A stretch of 64,000 nucleotides of DNA from the NCBI GenBank assembly GCA_019828595.1, contig JAHQRK010000004.1, positions 2,108,001 through 2,172,000 on the forward strand, given 5' to 3'. The notes beneath the pieces are model-generated. The model was not told the origin of the DNA. It made no database searches and worked only from the letters and a program-made list of their open reading frames with translations. How positions within the stretch are numbered: the stretch's first letter is position 1; every line of letters begins with the position of its first letter. This document shows positions 43,397 to 54,576 of this stretch, one piece after another. Both the position numbers and the translations under genes were made by a program. Source of the DNA: Aphanomyces cochlioides (taxonomy: Eukaryota > Oomycota > Saprolegniomycetes > Saprolegniales > Verrucalvaceae).

Positions 43397-43913
43397 GTGG
43401 GTCTCAGAGTAGGCAGCATCTTGTTTGGCAGCTTGGAAATCATTTGATGATTGGTAAAAATTGAATGATATTGAAGATGCCGAGATGCTAGCATCTTGGC
43501 ATCTTCTGCTTCTGGCAGGAAATAGTTTTCACAAGTTGTTATATTTATAAGTTCTTAAGAGTACTTTGAAACTGACTTTAATTTACCTCGTCCATCCATG
43601 GCGTCGACCGAGTCTTCTGGTGAGCAGGCCAAGAGCAAGAAGAATGGCTCGAAGGTCCAGAGCCTGCGAATTCTGTGGACGAACGACAGCGATGGCAGTG
43701 GAATGAACAGTATGGAGGTCCTTGTTGCGTGGCTGTCCAACGAAGCCAATTACACGAGATGGACTTTCACCATGAAGACGGTCTTGGAGTGACTTGAACC
43801 TTGCTGCTGCTGACTCGTAAACTGGGGGTGTCAGTGTTCATTCTATTTCTACGTTTACGATTGGACAAAAAGTCAAGCTGCCAAAAGTTGATGCTGCCTA
43901 CTCTGAGACCCAC
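43397..43913. mobile_element. MITE A, 517 bp, inside the outer pogo
   Basis: Inverted ends GTGGGTCTCAGAGTAGGCAG then CATC (24 bp exact), and a further TTTGGCAGCTTG match after a short gap, with TA on both sides (43395-43396, 43914-43915). It carries a 64-codon plus-strand ORF (43598-43792, MASTESSGEQAKSKK...SMEVLVAWLSNEANYTRW) that looks like the N-terminus of a larger transposon protein retained by a deletion derivative. Confidence 0.92.
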
Positions 43914-43915
43914 TA

Positions 43916-44386
43916 CTTTACTTGATTTGTCATGTGAGAAAAATATCTATGGGACGGAATATGTGTTTTGATAGTTTCCTCTTTGAATCTATATTTTGAC
44001 TTTTGAAGAAAATAGCGAGATATACAGTATAATAATTTATACAGGTCTATAGCAAACAAAATCGAGACTTTACTTCCAATTGAGCAATCAATGATAGGAG
44101 GGTATAGCTTCTGGAGTTCTCTGTAGATATTGCGTCTGTTATATTTTATGACAGGGCGACCAGTCGCAAGTCTGTGTGGGTGATGGCTTGGATTTGGAAC
44201 CATCAAAACAAAATGATTGACTGCTACGTATGCCAAATGCACGAAGTGCAATTTTTCCCGCCCGCGGGCATTTCAAATATGTATTATGGGAGGTATTTGA
44301 TGTTTGAAAGTTACCTCAGCAATTAATAACGGATGATATAAATTTTAAGAGGAAATTTCTTTTCTCACATGACAAATCAAATAAAG
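43916..44386. mobile_element. MITE B, 471 bp, abutting MITE A
   Basis: Inverted ends CTTTA(C/T)TTGATTTGTCATG then TGAGAAAA (27 bp, one mismatch). TA lies at 43914-43915, shared with MITE A, and at 44387-44388. No known coding capacity; a 112-codon minus-strand frame has no recognisable domain. Confidence 0.9.
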
Positions 44387-45059
44387 TAATGTCTCTGAAA
44401 CACACACTATCCATGCTTAATTTAATTTAATGATATATTTTTATAATTATTCTTCTGGATGTATATTATTAACAGGATCGTTCAACCATTGGAGGAATTA
44501 ATTTACGAAGCTCGAATATGAATAGCTCACTATCATTGGAGAATAAGAGAAGAACCCGAAGTACCACTAGTGCCAAAATTCCGTCGTTCCCTGTAGTATT
44601 AATGTATTTTTAATGAAATCTGCAATGTTTTGAGTTTTGAATTCCAGCCATTTACATCACAACTAGGCGAGTGAGCTTACAAAACACGGCAACAAATGTA
44701 ATGTCTCCCTGTGTGTTGCAGCGTGTTGCAGCTAGCCTAGCTTGTATGCGTGCTACATGCTAAAGATTATTCAGGACTGCATATTTGTCTATCGGTTTGA
44801 CTTAAAGCTGGCGAGTAAATGAAGCTTGGTATCTGCCAATTATCGTTTGTATCAGAGTGTGATAGAATCTCTATCACAGTTGCTCAGAATTGTGCAAATT
44901 TCAAATCCATATACTAACAGTCCCCGACACCATACACGACCCTACCTGGATGCGACATAGTCTTTGAGAGACTTGGCAGGAGGCATGTGACAATAAGAGC
45001 CTCTTAAAATGAATTATACAAAATATATTAAAAGTCAAGGTTATGCAAAGTAGAAGGCT

Positions 45060-46553
45060 TTACGCACTGTCACTACCACTATCGGAACAGTTGTCGCTGC
45101 TGTCACATTCAAAGCTATCGTCTTCTTGCCGTGTTGATTGAGTGGCGTTGTCGTCCGCTGCATCCAGTGCTTGTAGATAATTGTGAAGGTTCAAGAGCTC
45201 CTTGTTCGCCTTGCCAATACAACCATGTATTTCCGATGGACTCAATGAATCAAATGCCGTTCTCAAGCGGCGAAAAACATCTGTAAACGATGTAATGCCG
45301 TGTTGGTATTGTCGACCAACTGCGCCCTTCACATTTGCCCAGACTAGCTCGACGGGCTGTAAATTTGAATGGTGTAGAGGGGTAAACAACACAGTATGGC
45401 AACGTTCTTCCGCCATACTTACAACAACGGGGGCAATGTGCTTGTCCATGTACTTGGAGACCTTCTCCGAAAGCATGTGTTTTGTCTCTTGGAGAGGAAA
45501 TGCAAGTCCATACTGTACACATGCATTTTGAAGATCGATCTTCTTCATACTTTTTCGAGGAGCGTCAAAGGGCAATGCTTTGTGATAGCGTGCATTGTCC
45601 ATAACTATGCAAGCATGAGAAAACATCAATTTTTTCAAGTTCATCCAGTAAAATAGAAAACCATTCCTCAAAGTAGTGTCGATCAAACATGGCATGATAG
45701 TCCTTTGGGAGATGGTTGATGTACTGTACAGTATCCAGTTCCAACAAATCAGATGATAAATTTTTCTTGCCACCTTCAAATATATCCAAAGCCAAAAGTT
45801 GCGAGTGTTGCACACCTTTATCAACAATTGCCGCGATAAAGCAGTATCGACGGCCTTTATGGTATTCCTTTATTGTTTTGTCCAATAAATCGGAGGGAAG
45901 GTACAAAGAATCGTGGTGTCGAGAGTAGTGATAGTGAATATAAGACTCGTCAAGGTACACAAATGTTGGGGATGGGCCATTTCACTCAAAACTCGCCAAA
46001 TTCACCATGTGTTGGACCTAAGTATCTCTTGCAACCACGTGTTTTGTAGATAATTCAAAACCTGAGCCATTTTGCTTTTTACCACGTTTGTAGCCATTTC
46101 TGAGTAAATATCTCTGGACAGCTCTTTCAGCGGCCTTTGAGCTCTTAGTGCAATTCAAATCCACACACAAAATTCGAGATTCAACCAAAAATTCCAATAC
46201 ATTGTATGCCACTGTTCGTGTCCGAGTCAATCGTCGATTTCTCACATACTCCTGAATCATGTTAGTAACATAGTCGTTGTTGGGTATACGGGACAGATGG
46301 TTTGTGCGGTTCCCTGGAAAGGGCGCCACTGTAATGGTACGTCGAGAGAGATATTCTGCCCAGATCTGCTTTACAAGCTTGTCGCTTCGGCCCAAAGCAT
46401 CAGCGATTGTGCTGCTGGCATTTAGCATACCATGGACCCTGTAATACGCCTGTAAACGAAGGACATCCAACCTTTCTTCAAGGCTCAGACGAGCTGGTCG
46501 ATCCTTGTTGACGTACTCAAAAATTTGGTTGAACATAGCGTCGTCAATCGTCG
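45060..46553 (-). pseudogene. DD82E transposase, two stops and one frameshift
   Basis: Starts about MFNQIFEYVNKDRPARLSLEERLDVLRLQAYYRVHG (46535). It continues to the RNRRLTRTRTVAYNVLEFL and YLLRNGYKRGKKQ segments, hits TAG and TGA between 46020 and 45970 with the frame preserved (VQHMVNLASFE between them), and resumes with VYLDESYIHYHYSRHHDS (first Asp). A one-base slip in an A run near 45630 precedes CIVMDNARYH (second Asp). Glu is in LQPVELVWANVKGAVGR, again 82 residues downstream. Acidic tail DDSFECDSSDNCSDSGSDS. Confidence 0.88.
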
Positions 46554-46612
46554 TCCATGCACTCACTGTCTTCCTGAAGGATGTGTTTGAAGCGACACAT
46601 GCTACGTTACTA

Positions 46613-47066
46613 CCGTATTTCCTGTAGGTTGTCACCACAATTTTTTCCCATTGAGTTGTCACCACTGATAAAATTATTTAAATAATTCATACAAATTTAT
46701 GGTATAGATTTATAATACATTCTGATGAAATTTTTCGGAGTTCCCCTTGAGTTGTCACCAGTCAGATCTTATTGGAAGAAATGCAATGGTTCAATTAGAC
46801 ACCAGGGCCATAAATTTGTCGTGTTCATGCGTTGCAGTCGGCAAAACTGTACCTAAATGAGCGTTGAAGGTTTTCATTCTCCCAAACTGGAGTCAGCCAC
46901 TCGTAAAGTCGACATATGACTGCGAGGTGTTCATAATAATAATATGATTGGTAAATAAGTCTAATTTTTACCCAATCAAATGTACCTCGTTTTGATTTCT
47001 GATTTCCTTTGGACTTGTCACCATTTTCGAAAATCATTCGTGGTGACAACCTTACGGGAAATACGG
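46613..47066. mobile_element. TA-flanked MITE, family 1, copy 2 (454 bp)
   Basis: Inverse orientation to 35470-35920. Ends CCGTATTTCC(T/C)GTA, TA at 46611-46612 and 47067-47068. It landed just upstream of the DD82E transposase start. The internal ORF (minus strand 47049-46825, ending FADCNA) matches copy 1. Confidence 0.92.
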
Positions 47067-47430
47067 TATTAGATTAGAAGGTTTTGAAACAACCACATTG
47101 ACCTCTTAGTTTTGATATCAGAAAAAGGGAATTGATTATAAGTTACCATAGGTTATCATATTTACAGGTCAATTTTGAGCATCATTCACAAAGTTTGAGG
47201 CAAATTTAAGACAGGATATTAGATTTTAAAGCCGATCATTTCGTCCAGTTGTGGACCAGGTAGTGAATCACACAGGTGCAAAATTTCGGGTCAAAATATT
47301 GAGTATTGACTGAAATACGATGGGTTGGATCTTGTATGGTGTCGGGGACTGTAAAATCAAGTCAAAAATACTTATTGAAAATGCATTTCAGGCAACTGTG
47401 ATAGATTTCCTATCACACTATCATACAAAA

Positions 47431-48890
47431 AGATCATGTTTCTATCATTACCGTTCTTGCAAAACATCACACTTCCAATCACACCGCTGAATGATTGGCT
47501 AAAATTCTGCAGTGCACTCTTGCTGTAATATGTCGAAGTCTACAACACGGAGTCCACAATGACAACACGACAAGTCGATTTTGGCCATCGACATATGGGT
47601 CTTATGTATCTAGATATCTTATTCTTGGTTCTAACTCGTAACAATCACTTTGTGTAATACTTGATTCATTGTACGGACGGTATGCAAAACACACATGTGT
47701 CCTGTCGTTTTCTTCAACAGCAGCCGTCGTGTGTCTTATAGGAATTTTCACGAATTGCACCTCTATGTGCCGTCAGATTATTGTGTGGATACGAAGTCGA
47801 TATAGATTTTCTGATGGCAACACGGGCCTACTTGTCTTTTGACTAGTGCTGAGAAACTTAAAAAATCAAACACAGAATTCAAGTTAGCCTCCGTCGACCA
47901 AACCCAAATCATACGCAGTAGTTATGATTAGATTCAGGACGTATGTTATTTATAATTCAAAATGGAAGAGACCTTGTTTCAGGTTAACCGGTCACGTGCT
48001 CATGCTGCCCGGCTGCTCTATTCTCTTATGCTTTTATTGACATTGAAAGTGCTCGACACAATACACAAGAAAGAAAAGTAGTATATATATTAAGTCACGA
48101 ACTTATGAAGATAGCATTAGAGAAAGATGAATGTCCAGGCAAAGCAGAGCTGATAAGGGCCTTTTCCGAGTACCTTCGTAATTGGACGCCAAAATACGGT
48201 CCCAAGTAGACGTGTCGTCATTGAGTCGTGCTTCCATCGTTGGTAAATCGTCATTTGCAGAACTAGTTTAATTCGCTAAAATACATTTGTGTGCTCTCCG
48301 TCGTTCTTTGGGCGATAGGTTTGTTTGGTAACGCACCCTGACACACATGGACTTGATTTGACTTCAGCACTGTCAAATCGATTTGAAAACGAATTCGATT
48401 TTGGTCAAAACTACAAATTTGGTTGAAAATGACAATATGATTTACTGAAATTGAATAAAGCGCATTCTGATTAGCTACTACTCCGGTCCGCAATATTTGT
48501 CATATTGTTTTTGTCTTGTTTTAAGTATTAGCAATAATTTAATTAAGTATAAATTTTACTTCAACTTTTTGGCTAAACTTAAACATTTAATTTAATCTTG
48601 ACTAATGTATGAGTGATGTTGATGCATTTCGGGAAGAACGAGACTCAACAGCACGTTTCGAAATCCCATCGATGTCTTGGAGGTGTATGAGCGCTTGATT
48701 GGCACTCTGCAAAGGTAGTTAATATGACTGTCTTGTGTAGGGGACGCCATAGTGGTCTACGACTGCACACCGGAACTTTTTTCTTGATTACAGTAGAGTA
48801 ATCTGTGTTTAAGGAGTTGTTTCTCTCAATTGAATTTGATTCAGAGCACTTGCAGATAGTCCAATCAAAGAGCACGGTTATTGCTTCTTA
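47431..48890. other. Intergenic region
   Basis: No gene recognised in about 1.4 kb of AT-rich sequence. Short frames (48263-48493, 48645-48875) have no domain. Confidence 0.4.
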
Positions 48891-49067
48891 ATGAACCAAT
48901 CAGGAGCCCAAAATACCCAGAAATCAAAGAAATTTTGCCAATGGAAAAACTATATGACAAATAGTGTGGACCGGAGTAGTACTCCGCAAATGGATTTGAG
49001 AAGTCTATTCATCTTTCCTATGATTCGATCAGAGGAAGTGTTTTTGTTCGACTCCACTGCTGATTGG

Positions 49068-49875
49068 TCAAAAACTGTTCTTGGATTTCTTCATTGGGTG
49101 AATTGCACGAATACTTTCAGCCAACCCTTGGTAGCCTTTGTCACAATATATAGCCCACTTGATTGGATACAAGTCTTTCATTGGTCCAAAATCATCGATA
49201 GCAGCATCATCCCGATGTTTTGTCGAAAAGTTTTCATAAAAACTGAATTTTTTTCGAAAAATTTCAATGTCCGCAACAGAGCCCTTACAGTGATAGGAGC
49301 AGTATACTGCCACCCATTTGGGAGGACGGATACCTCAACTTTGTATCCCCACATCGAATGTTTCTTGCTGTAATATGGCTTTGACTCGGCGATATTGCCA
49401 GTTGGTCGATTTGCATGCTGAAATGTCACATCAGTAGCATACAGTGCGTGTGGATGATAGGTATAAGTTTGACCTGATGAGCAAAATTTTGACATTTTCC
49501 ACTCGTTCACGTTTTTTTCAGCATATTCAGTATAAATCCATGGTGATAATATATCCATAAATCCAGTAATCAATTTTTCAAAGTTGGTCCTTTGATTCGA
49601 AAAGCTTGGCCAAGAAAATCCCATGTTCCACCAAGTTTCAATACAGCAAGCATCATAAAAAACGCGTCTTTAGGAGTGAAGGTACTTTTGCGTCCACGAC
49701 CAACATTCCAATTTTCAACAATAAAATCATGGCAAAAATTCCATAAATTTCCAAATTCTCGAGCAGAAAAATTTGCCATCGAAGAAATTCCAGCGTTGCC
49801 ATTGGCCAAATATAATGAATCAAATATTGGCGACGGCGAATCACCATCGTCGTCAGAATCATTTCGCGCAGACAT
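49068..49875 (-). pseudogene. DDE_4-type (Harbinger/IS5-like) transposase relic
   Basis: N-terminal block 49875-49570 (MSARNDSDDDGDSPSPIFDSLYLANGN...FTPKDAFFMMLAVLKLGGTWDFLGQAF). The next frame, 49600-49178, has ALYATDVTFQHANRPTGNIAESKPYYSKKHSMWGYKVEVSVLPNGW, with the first Asp in YATDVTFQ and the K...YGYK-type substrate segment. A third frame, 49313-49068, has GSVADIEIFRKK and IYCDKGYQGLAE with the second Asp. Two frameshifts, and no terminal acidic motif was found, so it is truncated. The order of motifs is typical of DDE superfamily endonuclease 4. Confidence 0.75.
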
Positions 49876-50019
49876 AATATGTCTGCGCTGCTACGCTTCG
49901 GCAAGTCGAAGAAGCCCAACGGAGGCTTGTTCTTGGGTAACGTAAACGACCGAAGTCGAGCACGGGTTCAAAGTCGGGCACTCTTTTAAAGGAACCCCCG
50001 ATACAGTATTTTATATGTA

Positions 50020-50100
50020 AAAATCCGGATAATTATCCGTATAATCACTACTATATAACCGGATATACGCATAATACATTCAACATCCGGATGCCAGCTG
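50020..50100. repeat. Merlin-type CCGGATAA subterminal cluster
   Basis: AATCCGGATAATTATCCG at about 50022, then ACCGGATATAC and CATCCGGATGC before 50096. The first closely matches the Merlin palindromes at 15900 and 17281 and precedes a Merlin gene relic. Confidence 0.75.
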
Positions 50101-50233
50101 AGTGTTCTGTTCTGCCCCCGATTTTGGCGGCTTTCACACAGAGCCATCCTTTTTTACTTCATTTCACTATACCAATCTAATCGAACCCCCGTTGACCACT
50201 GCAAGATAATTTGAAGTCATTTTGCATTTCGCC

Positions 50234-51063
50234 ATGGACAGTCACTACGATATGTCAGATTTGTGTGACTACAGCTTCAAGACAGTTATGAAGGCTGCTA
50301 CCTCCGAGTTGGGTGCCATTGAATGGTGTATGAAAGTAAGTGCAATTGATATATTACGCTTATTCTAACCTTTCTCTAGGTAGGATTATTTGCGTAATAA
50401 AATGAATTGTTCGTCTTGCTCAACGCCAATGACTTTGGTAAGAGACAGATTGCGGTGGAGATGTCGGCGAGAGGGGTGCAACGACCTTGAGATCGGTCTT
50501 CGTTGCAGCTCTCCCTTTCGTGCCATTTGCCTCCCCATTGCGCAGTTGATACGACATCTCTTTTACTGGGCGACCATGAAGTCCTTACGCGCAGCTGTCG
50601 AAGACCTCAATGTTCCTGCTGCAAGCGCTGTCAAGTGGTACAAGTACTGCCGCGGAAGATGCACTAAAGAAATGGAGGCATGTATTGTAAGGGTAACAGT
50701 GAAATTTAATAAATTGTTTTACATTTTTCTCACAGTTTATTAGATTGGCGGGGTTGGATCAATAGTCGAAATCGATGAAACGTCCTTGAAGGAAAAATCC
50801 AAGTATGGACGCGAAACGCAACATGAAGATCGCTGGTTGTTTGGCGGGGTCGAAAGATCCACCAAAAAGTGGTTCGGAGTTCTCACAGGCAACGATCGAA
50901 CCAAGGAAACTCTCTCGCGAATTATATCCAATCACATTCCAGAAGGTATGAATTTGTTCTAATATTTGTCCAATCACATCATTTTGTAGGAACTCTGATA
51001 GTTTCCGACAAGTTCAGCTCTTACGTGTCGGCAAATGAACGCCACAAGCAGTCATTGGAATAA
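50234..51063 (+). pseudogene. Merlin (ISXO2-like) transposase, truncated
   Basis: Exon 1 from the ATG at 50234 (MDSHYDMSDLCDYSFKTVMKAATSE...EWCMK). An intron follows, then NKMNCSSCSTPMTLVRDRLRWRCRREGC (zinc ribbon with both Cys pairs) and LIRHLFYWATMKSLRAAVEDL. After a second intron, IGGVGSIVEIDETSLKEKSKYGRETQHEDRWLFGGV (first Asp) leads through a third intron to LIVSDKFSSYVSANERHK (second Asp). The gene then stops at 51061-51063 and the region with the last acid is absent. The intron positions match those of the 15984-17065 copy. Confidence 0.85.
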
Positions 51064-51348
51064 ATATATGGATTTTCAATATGTTCGTTAAGAATTTGCT
51101 TCCATATCAATTCCTACGTTGTCTCAACGGCACATATTAATTCTTGCAGTACGTACGGTTGCCATATCAATTCTGACGATATACCATATGGCCATATATA
51201 TTTCCGACAATCTTTCAAGCACCATATCAATGTATATGGAAAAGAATATGGACGATGGGGGATATATGGGGGGTCGCCGTCAGCCATGTAACAACCCTTG
51301 ATAGCAACCCTTGGATGGAAATGTATGGAAGCTGCAACGTTCCAGTAA
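51064..51348. repeat. Short CCATATCAAT repeats
   Basis: CCATATCAATTC or close variants recur at about 51107, 51162 and 51212, mixed with CCATATGGCCATATATAT. A local degenerate repeat of unknown origin that follows the truncated Merlin. Confidence 0.45.
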
Positions 51349-51349
51349 G

Positions 51350-51660
51350 TAGAGGGGATCCTTCATATTTGGGGGCACCAATGAATATGCATGGGCGATG
51401 AGGGCGAGGGGATTTGAAATCTTTGGAAAGATATGACCTATCGGGGGAGGGTTAGGGGGCGCGGGGGAATTGAAGGGGGTGGGGAGGGAACTGACGGAGA
51501 CCGTGTGGACAACATAATAATCGGGAAGGGGGACAACCTAAGATTGTCAAAATCAAGTAGGGGGCATTGGGGGAATGATAAATATCCTAGGGAACGTAGA
51601 GGGAAATGACAATCATCCCGGGGAGTCGTTGGTGATGATCAAAGTACAAGGGGGCGATAA
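51350..51660. other. G-run-rich tract with quadruplex-forming motif
   Basis: Strongly G-skewed on the plus strand. At 51443-51467 four G-runs of 5, 3, 5 and 5 are separated by A, TTA and CGC, followed closely by runs of 5, 4 and 3 G near 51475-51487. It lies directly upstream of the hAT gene. Confidence 0.8.
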
Positions 51661-51738
51661 CACACCCTCTGTAACCGCTCATGGATGACTCCTGGAGAGT
51701 TTTAATGACAAGGTATTCCAAGACAGACACTAATCAAA

Positions 51739-53247
51739 ATGCCAACCAGTGCCGACTACGCTGCGTACTTCTTCAAGAAACAGCCATGTGGACGATATTC
51801 GTGCCTCGAATGCCCCATGAACAAACTCTTTGTGCAACCCAGCGGCAAGGGGTACACAAATCTTATGTCACATCTCAAAAACAAGCACCCGACATACACA
51901 TCCAAGTACAACCTAATTCGGACGACAGTGGCTCAAGTGGATGCCATCCACAACGAACAGCACAGATCTGAGATCAACTTTGTCTCTACCCTTACCACAG
52001 ATACATACAGTTGGATTGACTGGATCGTGATGCAGAACCTCCCTTTTTGTTGCGTTGAAGATGAGAAGACGCGAAAGTACAGCTCCCTCAAGCCAACAAA
52101 CTCTAAAACATTGAAGAAAACCATGCACGCACTCGCCTCCGTTGTCGAGGGCAAGATTACTACTCATATGTCTGAGAAAATCGGAATTATCTTTGACAGT
52201 TGGACTAACGATGGCGACTCCTACTGTGCACTTTTTGGGGCATATTCGGTTGATATGTCCCCCCATTAACCCCTTCTTGCCCTTGCCCCCTTTGAGGACG
52301 GAACCAAATTTGACGCTGATGAGCACATCACCTTCCTTGAAGATACTTTACGGTATTATGGCAAATCATTGGATTCAGTGCTGTTCCTTGTGGGTGACAA
52401 TTGCTCGACCAATCAGTCAATGGCACGGAAGATGGACGTACCCTTGGTTGGTTGTGCTTCCCACCGATTTAATTTGGCTGTCATGAAGTACCTGAAGCCA
52501 TATGAACAGCTCCTGTCGAAGGTTAATTCGCTCATGGTGCTGATGCGTTCGTTGAAGAATAGGGGACAATTACGACGACACACCAAACTGGCTCCAAAAC
52601 TCAGAAATGACACACGCTGGTCGTCGACATACAGTGTAGTGAAGAGGTATGCCAATGTTATCGCTTGTTGAATGTTAACTATCTTAGGTACATTCGTTTA
52701 GACCCATTCTTGAACAAAATTGCTGGCATTGTACAGTATATGCCTTCACGATCGGAAAAGATGCAACTTGAAGACCTGATGACTCATCTAGAGCGTCACA
52801 AAAAGACTTCAAGGTAGTGAAATTGATTTAGGAACTGTGCGAAATATTTTTGATGGAACAATCAGGAAATATCCTGAAATGGAGGAGTACCTGAGCCCTT
52901 CAGCTAGGATTATCCAGTGCCCCGATTTCGAAAGTGGTATTGCCAAGGTTCTTACGAACCGTACCACCCATTTGACTAAAAGTGAAAAGCAGCAACTGTC
53001 CCGTTTCCTTCCGAGACAAGTCGAGCACGTTGTTGAGCAGGAGAGATCGACTCCACTGTCGTTTGTCGATGAAATTTTGTTTGAGGAGTCCCAAAGAATG
53101 AGAGAATTCTCTTCTAATGTTTATCCGGATTTGCGATTTATTCCCCCAACATCCAACATTGCTGAACGACTGTTTTCGGCAGCCGGACTGATCAAGTCAA
53201 ATCGTCGAATTGAAGTTCTGAGGTGTTGCGGAAGTCAAAGAAGCTGA
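51739..53247 (+). pseudogene. hAT transposase, one stop and one frameshift
   Basis: N-terminal BED-type zinc finger (CGRYSCLECPMNKLF...LMSHLKNKH, C-x2-C and H-x4-H). The core has IIFDSWTND (first acid region) and, after an in-frame TAA at 52267-52269 (between SPH and PLLALAPFED), FLVGDNCSTNQSMARKMDVPLVGCASHRFNLAV, the hAT signature with the second Asp and CxxH. A 41-nt GT-AG intron (52647-52687) joins VVKR to YIRLDPFLNKI. A one-base slip near 52803 precedes LGTVRNIFDGTI. The C-terminus retains the dimerisation motif FIPPTSNIAERLFSAAGLIKSNRR. The product would be a full hAT enzyme were it not for these two lesions. Confidence 0.88.
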
Positions 53248-53345
53248 AACTCTTAAGTAGCGTGCTCTAATTGAGCTCCTTCTAGCTCTACGTATTGTGT
53301 ATACCCTGAAGATTTGTTCGCCAAATAGATATTGAATGTTAGAGT

Positions 53346-54576
53346 CTATTGTTTCTCAAATGCATTTTCAGCTAGCATGCCCAACGACCAGTTCCAGTTT
53401 CGATCACGCTCTTCCGCAAGAATACCAGTGTGGCGCCATGAGTTTGAAATTGTGTTGGCACTGAGGTGGCCCCAAACTCTCTTGGACATTTTCATGGCTT
53501 GCAGAATATCGAATTTGAAGCATTTTGACACATCTACACCGTTTGAAAATCTCTCGAGAGCGACTTCCATTTGACGGATCTTGTAGGTCTTTTTGAAGGC
53601 TGCAATGACACCGGCATCCATGGGCTGCAGGACGGACGTCGTTCTTGGTGGGAGAAAGACAACCTGTACAAACTCCAGCCGCACAGAAGACAGCCGATGC
53701 GATGACACATTGTCGACGAGTAAGAGAATATGACGGTCAGCTGCCTTGAATTGTTCTTCTAGACGTTCGAGCCAAGCTTGAAATATTTTGCCAGTCATCC
53801 ACCCCTTCTTTGCATCATAGTATTGCAAATCAAGTGCTTCGAATCCACCAGCGCGCCGCACACACAGAGGTTCCTTCGACTTGCCAGTGAATAATGGTTC
53901 CAATTTTTCTGTTCCGTCTGCATTTGCTCCAAGACCAACGGTAAGACGGCTCTTGTCATTTTTGAACCCTGACATGGCTTGTGAGCAGATTGATCGTTTT
54001 GGGAAGGCGCTGTAGTACAAAGCCGTTTCGTCGAAGTTGAACGTGTTGGTTCGGCTGAACTCACTTGTAACTTTTTTCAACCACGAGCGTCCAGCTTCGA
54101 TTGCCTCGCCATGGACAGAGAAACTTTCACCTGGTCTTGCTCGAAGACGCAAGTTGTGGCGTTTTTGGAACTTGAACAGCCACCCGTTTGATAGCCTGTG
54201 TTGCAGGCCAACCTCGCGGCAGAATGCTCTTGCTTGCAGCAGTATTATTTGTTGGTTCACAAAGAACCCTTTCGATTCGGCAAAGACGATCCATGCGAGA
54301 AGTTTCACCTCTATAGTCATGCACTTTATGTGCTGCCTTCGCTTGTTCTTGTCATCACCTGGCTTCTGTTGTGCTAGCAGCCAGTCTTGAGCTTTGAGAA
54401 TTGTTTGAATTAGTACTTTTTGCTGGTCGCTTTGGGAGATGAAACTCGGCTTTTGCCCAGATTGCAAGTCTTTCAAGGCTTATGTGAGGGTCTTCAATCT
54501 TCGTTCGAATGATAGCACGCTTTTGACAATGTGTATACGACATCCGAGTCGCTTGAGGCATGATGAAGCCGATCAC
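53346..54576 (-). pseudogene. Tigger/pogo transposase with CENP-B HTH, N-terminal frameshift
   Basis: Residues from 54558 give MPQATRMSYTHCQKRAIIRTKIEDPHISLERLAIWAKAEF, the first helix-turn-helix. The frame then shifts by one near 54445 and continues as ISQSDQQKVLIQTILKAQDWL. After that the ORF is open to 53346: CENP-B-type second DNA-binding domain (EVKLLAWIVFAESKGFFV...LSNGWLFKFQKRHNLR), catalytic FNFDETALYYSAFP, LLLVDNVSSH and SVLQPMDAGVIAAFKKTYK (DDD triad), and the NSWRHTGIL tail. Apart from the N-terminal slip the gene looks complete. No terminal repeats were identified. Confidence 0.88.

Larger units (their letters stand above)
39561..44593. mobile_element. pogo-family element (outer), carrying three nested insertions
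   Basis: The terminal inverted repeats are identical over 37 bp (CAGGGAACGACGGAATTTTG, then GCACTAGTGGTACTTCG). TA flanks lie at 39559-39560 and 44594-44595. Contents: the first 118 nt of the transposase gene, a complete second pogo element (39842-42072), the rest of the gene (42075-43132), then MITE A (43397-43913) and MITE B (43916-44386). Subtracting the inserts leaves about 1.8 kb, the usual size. Confidence 0.95.
44848..47430. mobile_element. DD82E element with long terminal inverted repeats
   Basis: Left GTGTGATAGAATCTCTATCACAG through CAGTCCCCGACACCATACA (44860-44940) mirrors right GTGTGATAGGAAATCTATCACAG through CAGTCCCCGACACCATACA (reverse complement of about 47330-47430), so the inverted repeats are at least 100 bp long. 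The exact outer ends and target duplication are not certain. The element holds a broken DD82E gene and MITE family 1 copy 2. Confidence 0.75.

Noticed and set aside
44918..47352. TAA target duplication directly at CAGTCCCCGACACC
   Set aside because: Homology between the two sides continues outward for 60-80 bp, so these are internal positions of a longer inverted repeat and not element ends. The TWA argument therefore uses only the other two elements.
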